DNA of 64,000 nt. It comes from Saccharofermentans sp. GTDB taxonomy: Bacteria > Bacillota > Clostridia > Saccharofermentanales > Saccharofermentanaceae. Below, in pieces: positions 62,233 to 64,000 of the stretch. The stretch lies in NCBI GenBank assembly GCA_016292135.1, contig JAEFAZ010000001.1:1-64000 (forward strand). The letters are read 5' to 3'. The notes beneath the pieces were generated by a model, which did not search any database, was not told the origin of the DNA, and saw nothing but the letters and a program-made list of their open reading frames with translations. Each line of letters begins with the position of its first letter. The stretch's first letter is position 1. The position numbers were made by a program, and so were the translations under genes.

Positions 62233-64000
62233 ATGGGAAGGATCCCTGAACGGGTAATTGATGAGATTCTAGATAAGGCCGACATCGAATCCGTTGTCGG
62301 CCATTATGTCTCTTTTACCAAGAGAAGCGGATCCAATCTCAAGGGACTGTGTCCTTTCCATTCGGAAAAGACACCGTCCTTTAATGTTAATACGCAGAAA
62401 AATATCTACAAATGCTTCGGCTGCGGCAAGGGCGGCAATGCGATCAACTTCATAATGAACATCGAAAGCCTGAGTTATCCCGAAGCAGTAAAGTTCCTGG
62501 GCGCCCGTTACGGCGTTGATGTTCCCGAAGAGGATACGGACTTCAGGGAAGCCGGCATCAAACAGCACAAGGACCGCGTAAAGAAGCTCCTGGCGGATGC
62601 AGAGGCTTTCTATATTGACGAATTCAGGAATTCCCCGGATGCATCAAATGCCAGATCATATGCCATGAGCAGGCAGCTTGATAAGGACACATGTGAGAAG
62701 TTCGGGATCGGCTATGCTCCTGCTGAGTGGGGCGTATTAAAGAGTTTTCTTTCGAAAAAGGGTTATACGGAAGACGAGATGAAGGACTCTGGCCTTTTTA
62801 CCGTTTCTCAGAAGGGAGATAAGATCTTCGAACTCTTCCGCGGCAGGCTCATGTTCCCGATCAAGGATGCTTTCGGTAATACGATCGCTTTCGGAGGAAG
62901 GAACCTGGGCAAGGAACTGCCCAAGTATATCAATTCTCCCGATTCCGCCGTATACAAGAAACAGGACAATCTTTATGCCTATAACATAGCCAAGAAGGAA
63001 CGCTCGAAGACACTTATCGTTGTCGAGGGTTACATGGATGTTATCGCCATGCACAGGGCTGGCTTCTCTAACACAGTTGCTGCATTAGGTACGGCATTTA
63101 CTGATTCCCAGCTCAGACTCTGCGCAAGGACCGGCAACTGCGAGGAAGTGGTATTCTTCTTCGATTCGGATGCCGCAGGCCAGAATGCCGCTCTCAGGGC
63201 CATTCAGATGATGGTAAAGTACCTGCGCAGGATGAGCGGAATGGCGCTCATAATAAAGATCGCCAAAGTTCCGGGAGGCAAGGATCCTGACGAGTTCATC
63301 AGGCTGAACGGTGCCGAAGCTTTCGCGAAGGTAGTCGAGTCAGCCCTGAGCGTATCCGAATATCTTGCCCAGAGGGCATATAACGACAATGTCGATGAGA
63401 ACGAAAGGCTTGACAGATCCAGATATCTGAACGATATCTGTCTTTACGGTTCCTGGACCGATGATGAGATAGCAAGGGATATCATCGCTTCCGAAGCATC
63501 CAAGAAACTGGACATGAGGATCGAAGTCATCACCAACAGGATGGCGGGACTTGCCGCAAACGACAGGGAGCGCGAAGCCATGATGGAAGCGCGCGGCCTC
63601 GGCAGGATGAAGGAAGGGGAACTTGAGGCAAGACGCAAGACGAGTTCAGAGGAGATGCCCGATGGTTATTACGACTCCCAGACTCCTCCTCCGGAATATG
63701 TGACAGATGCTTTTAAGGGGCAGACGGGCAGCGAGGATACTGCTGCGCCTGTGGCGGTTGAAAACGTGCAGGGAGAGATCTCGCAGGATGAGATAGCAGA
63801 TCCCATGCAGATAAACCTTATGGCACATGCTCTTTCACTGAACGAGCTGCTTTGCGACAAGAATATGGTCGATAAGGAAGATATCGTCAGGGCGGGTGAT
63901 TTCAGCTGCGTCAATCTCAAGAAGATGATAAAGGAATACTATGACATCTACACTGTGGGGCAGGGCGTTTCTATCGCGCGCTTCATCGATGTCATGAGCA
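62233..64000 (+). CDS. dnaG: DNA primase (cut by the window edge)
   Basis: At least 589 residues remain open at the right edge. The ATG at 62233 follows AAGGAAGA. N-terminal zinc finger CPFH with CFGC (about 38-61), an RNA polymerase domain, the Toprim motif VVEGYMDVIAM and FFFDSDAAGQ. DnaG makes primers for both strands and binds the helicase via its C-terminus, which is missing here. A long linker rich in Ser, Glu and Pro (about 475-525) precedes the C-terminal part. With PolC and PriA it is the third replication gene here. Confidence 0.95.
   Translation, partial: MGRIPERVIDEILDKADIESVVGHYVSFTKRSGSNLKGLCPFHSEKTPSFNVNTQKNIYKCFGCGKGGNAINFIMNIESLSYPEAVKFLGARYGVDVPEEDTDFREAGIKQHKDRVKKLLADAEAFYIDEFRNSPDASNARSYAMSRQLDKDTCEKFGIGYAPAEWGVLKSFLSKKGYTEDEMKDSGLFTVSQKGDKIFELFRGRLMFPIKDAFGNTIAFGGRNLGKELPKYINSPDSAVYKKQDNLYAYNIAKKERSKTLIVVEGYMDVIAMHRAGFSNTVAALGTAFTDSQLRLCARTGNCEEVVFFFDSDAAGQNAALRAIQMMVKYLRRMSGMALIIKIAKVPGGKDPDEFIRLNGAEAFAKVVESALSVSEYLAQRAYNDNVDENERLDRSRYLNDICLYGSWTDDEIARDIIASEASKKLDMRIEVITNRMAGLAANDREREAMMEARGLGRMKEGELEARRKTSSEEMPDGYYDSQTPPPEYVTDAFKGQTGSEDTAAPVAVENVQGEISQDEIADPMQINLMAHALSLNELLCDKNMVDKEDIVRAGDFSCVNLKKMIKEYYDIYTVGQGVSIARFIDVMS

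Overview
The window is a chromosomal segment of a Clostridia-type Bacillota, probably a host- or rumen-associated anaerobe near Saccharofermentans/Oscillospiraceae; that placement is an inference. The evidence is a PolC-type replicative polymerase, the order pyrH-frr-uppS-cdsA-dxr-rseP-ispG-polC-priA, scpA/scpB, a cmk gene followed by an IspH-ribosomal protein S1 fusion, GlnRS next to GluRS, a eukaryote-like (IleS2-type) IleRS, and several secreted proteins carrying S-layer-homology-like repeats. Gene density is high, many genes overlap by 1 to 35 bases, and most are on the + strand.

Layout. 1-122: the end of an IS3-family element. 221-2999: a surface LRR/SLH-like protein and a lipoprotein esterase. 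3010-7060 (- strand): DUF975 membrane protein, glnS, gltX. 7184-9635: an AroB-like protein and an M28-like lipoprotein, both lacking key metal ligands. 9674-12880 (- strand): response regulator, histidine kinase and RluF-like pseudouridine synthase as an overlapping operon. 13028-15536: lipoprotein, SAM methyltransferase, RluA-like synthase. 15744-21970: ileS, M50 protease, scpA, scpB, RpiR regulator.

22031-26390 is visibly more AT-rich than its surroundings and looks acquired. It holds two paralogous single-pass membrane proteins flanking a secreted papain-like cysteine protease, then an ABC ATPase and permease. A truncated copy of the ATPase start lies after the first paralog, so the unit was duplicated. 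The protease has a consensus promoter but its signal peptide is out of frame across a T9 run.

26485-32056: cmk, ispH-rpsA, and an SLH-anchored sugar-binding protein. Two tRNA-Pro genes (CGG and the unusual AGG) follow. 32512-40091 is a BlaI/BlaR1-like operon driving three lipoproteins (DUF6273/BspA-type LRR, class C beta-lactamase-like hydrolase, GH3 glycosidase); the last two share a C-terminal module. 40294-46137: SleB-type hydrolase with an apparent ATT start, thyA, phosphatase, folA, and two tandem LRR/SLH-like proteins. 46313-59965 is the conserved pyrH-to-priA cluster, in which the PolC proofreading domain has lost its catalytic acids. 60087-64000: dapA, dapB, yajC and the start of dnaG, cut by the window edge.

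Functionally, the window combines translation (tRNA synthetases, Frr, S1, rRNA modification), replication (PolC, PriA, DnaG), the MEP/undecaprenyl route (Dxr, IspG, IspH, UppS, CdsA) and a large envelope component (SLH-like proteins, lipoproteins, hydrolases, two-component system). No CRISPR array, prophage, T-box or riboswitch was recognised.
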